A stretch of DNA of 64,000 nucleotides. It comes from Uloborus plumipes (taxonomy: Eukaryota > Arthropoda > Arachnida > Araneae > Uloboridae). A model generated the notes under the pieces. That model worked only from the letters and a program-made list of their open reading frames with translations, searched no databases and had not been told where the DNA came from. The stretch lies in the NCBI GenBank assembly GCA_038373865.1, contig JAXGGA010000026.1:62001-126000 (forward strand). Reading direction: 5' to 3'. This document shows, in pieces, positions 62,340 to 64,000 of this stretch. A program made the translations under genes and the position numbers. Each line of letters begins with the position of its first letter. Within the stretch, counting starts at the first letter, position 1.

Positions 62340-64000
62340 TGATGATAGCAGAATTTTTTGGAAGTCGTCCCAACCCTTCACTTTAAAAGAAAAAATAATA
62401 ATTCGGTTTTTAGTTCTAATGTTCTCGGAGGGAAATTTTGGCAGAGAATGGACTGACAGTTTTCCTACCTAAGGACTCCTTTATCAGCCCTTACTGGGTG
62501 CAGATAAATATTAAAAATGTCTTATTATTACTATTGATTTATAAGTATTTAGATATAGTTATAGCTCATTAAGTCTAATCTCAATGCAAATAATTGTAAA
62601 AAAGAAAATTACCATTTTGTCATAATTTATCACTCCCTCGCAATCACTCCCTCATACTCCCTCAAAAGTGATTAAGTAATGTAACTTGGGTGGAAGAATG
62701 AATTGACGCTATTATGTAACGAGATATAAAATTACATAATTGCTGTTATAAAATAAATGCCAATCAGATTTTTTTTATGTTTTGCGAACGAAACAAATCA
62801 TTTGTCATTTGTCAATAAAATTTGCTATCATCACTATATTATGAGTATTACACTGTTAAATAAAATGTGAAAAATAAATATGATTAATCAAGGCCGGTAC
62901 TTTTCCCAATAGATAAACTCAGATCAACTCTTAAAAAATATATTTTTTTAACAAGATTGTTGTTTACAGCTTTTGTGTTGTTGTTGCTACTAATTTTAAA
63001 AGTTGATAGAACTTTTTTCTGATTCGGCCGATTTGGAAGGAGTCACCCTAATATTGATAAAAAACCTATTTTACCCAACGTGATGCTTAAACCCAATCAA
63101 GTGGGAAATATTCCACCACTGGCAACCATTTTTTGGCCTCCCGTCTTGTTGAAAAGTACTGAAATGCCATACATGCGAATAACGACATCACAACACCCTT
63201 GATAATGGCTATTTTCCCCAATTTAGAGTTTAGTGATGTATGCGTATGTCAAGAAAGCTTGATAAACGAGTGTACTGCTTTACTTGCAAACTGATTGTCT
63301 CTGTAGTTTTAAGAGTATCTATGTTTTACTTAAAAATTCAAAACAGCATTTTCATTCTAACACATCTTAAAGTTTTTAGTCTGTGAAGAACATTTTCTTA
63401 CAGTTTTCAGGAGCGTCTTCCACATTTTATTTTTACAGAAAAATAAAACAATAAATTTGTAGATTCAATCACTCCACTAGTTAAATAGCGACGATAAAAA
63501 TTTTTCAGGAAAGTAGCGAAAACAGACATATAAGTATTTTTAAGTAAAATTGATTGGTTGTTCTCCTGATAAAAATTTCTAGATAATAAATTATTATAAT
63601 TCATTTGGAATATAATTTAAATAATATAGTATAATCTAATTTAAGAAGTATGTTTTCAGTTGAAGATGAGTTAAAATTTAATATTTTCGAGAATATGTAA
63701 CTTATTTTAAAAGGAATAATAAAATTATACCTTTCATAAAACGTAATTATGGTAATGCAAGTCATTTCGTGCATTTCTGAAAATACAGCTTAAAAGCAAC
63801 TTAAAAATTGTTTTCCGATCATTCAACATACGCAATATCCTGGGAGGAAGGGGATTTTGATTGGTTTCTAAACATGACAAAAAGCTTATGCTCACGAAAT
63901 TTCACTTTCATAATCTAATCACATTGAAAATAATGACAGCTTTTAAAGGCGTAACAAATATCATTGTCTAAATTGGAAATAAAAGATGGTTCCGGTCTTT
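62340..64000. other. No supported gene
   Basis: AT-rich DNA to the end of the window. A CACTCCCTC phrase repeats three times near 62630-62665 and once near 60572. No open frame or RNA gene is supported. Confidence 0.4.

Overview
This is an AT-rich (about 30% G+C by eye), gene-poor stretch of an animal nuclear genome. The mix of DNA transposons (Tc1/mariner, pogo/jerky, piggyBac, hAT and Harbinger-type miniatures), a tRNA-derived SINE and long (TA)n and poly-A/T tracts fits an arthropod, possibly an arachnid. The species guess is an inference from repeat style only. I found no intact host protein-coding gene and no functional RNA gene. Nearly all the short open frames are chance frames in AT-rich DNA or lie inside repeats. 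The window is best read as intergenic or intronic DNA shaped by repeated transposon insertion.

Layout. 1-1270: a 61-bp tandem repeat split by a non-autonomous hAT element with a perfect 8-bp target duplication, then a SINE. 1734-3262: a 1.5-kb fold-back element with TA flanks. 3549-6101: a decayed Tc1-type transposase gene interrupted by a second Tc1 element (4373-5921). That inner copy keeps its DD34E triad and has two stop codons. 6346-6489: a 144-bp Harbinger-like miniature element. 9836-10611: a long-TIR element carrying a mariner-type transposase C-terminus. 13.6-14.2 kb: a very degenerate minisatellite. 15.3, 17.9 and 24.5 kb: three copies of a palindrome-rich element built on an ACTGTAAAA motif. 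21427-21676 and 27466-27910: two more miniature inverted-repeat elements. 25.5 and 36.2 kb: opposite-strand copies of a composite repeat with ~147-bp units. 30.3-30.8 kb: a cluster of hairpins.

The clearest structure is a three-level nest at 38598-42525. A TTAA-flanked miniature element (second copy at 35126-35651) was hit by a piggyBac-like element (38606-42015). That in turn was hit by a pogo/jerky element (39817-41822) whose broken transposase still shows two catalytic-aspartate blocks and a C-terminal PHD-like finger. 42961-43170 is a perfect 105-bp tandem duplication. 47188-47947 and 48194-50010 are two hAT elements with perfect 8-bp target duplications. The second carries a ZBED/hATC-type transposase remnant and was hit by a 649-bp fold-back element. 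53987-55550 is another 1.56-kb palindrome. 57.6-57.9 kb holds a duplicated block around a (TA)n tract, 58311-58674 a G/C-homopolymer miniature element, and 60.6-62.3 kb a cluster of seven CAGATCGGTAAC-like motifs inside a probable decayed transposon.

None of these genes form a pathway. The transposases are all broken, so any movement would need enzyme from another locus. The shared theme is long inverted repeats, which if transcribed would make long double-stranded RNA.
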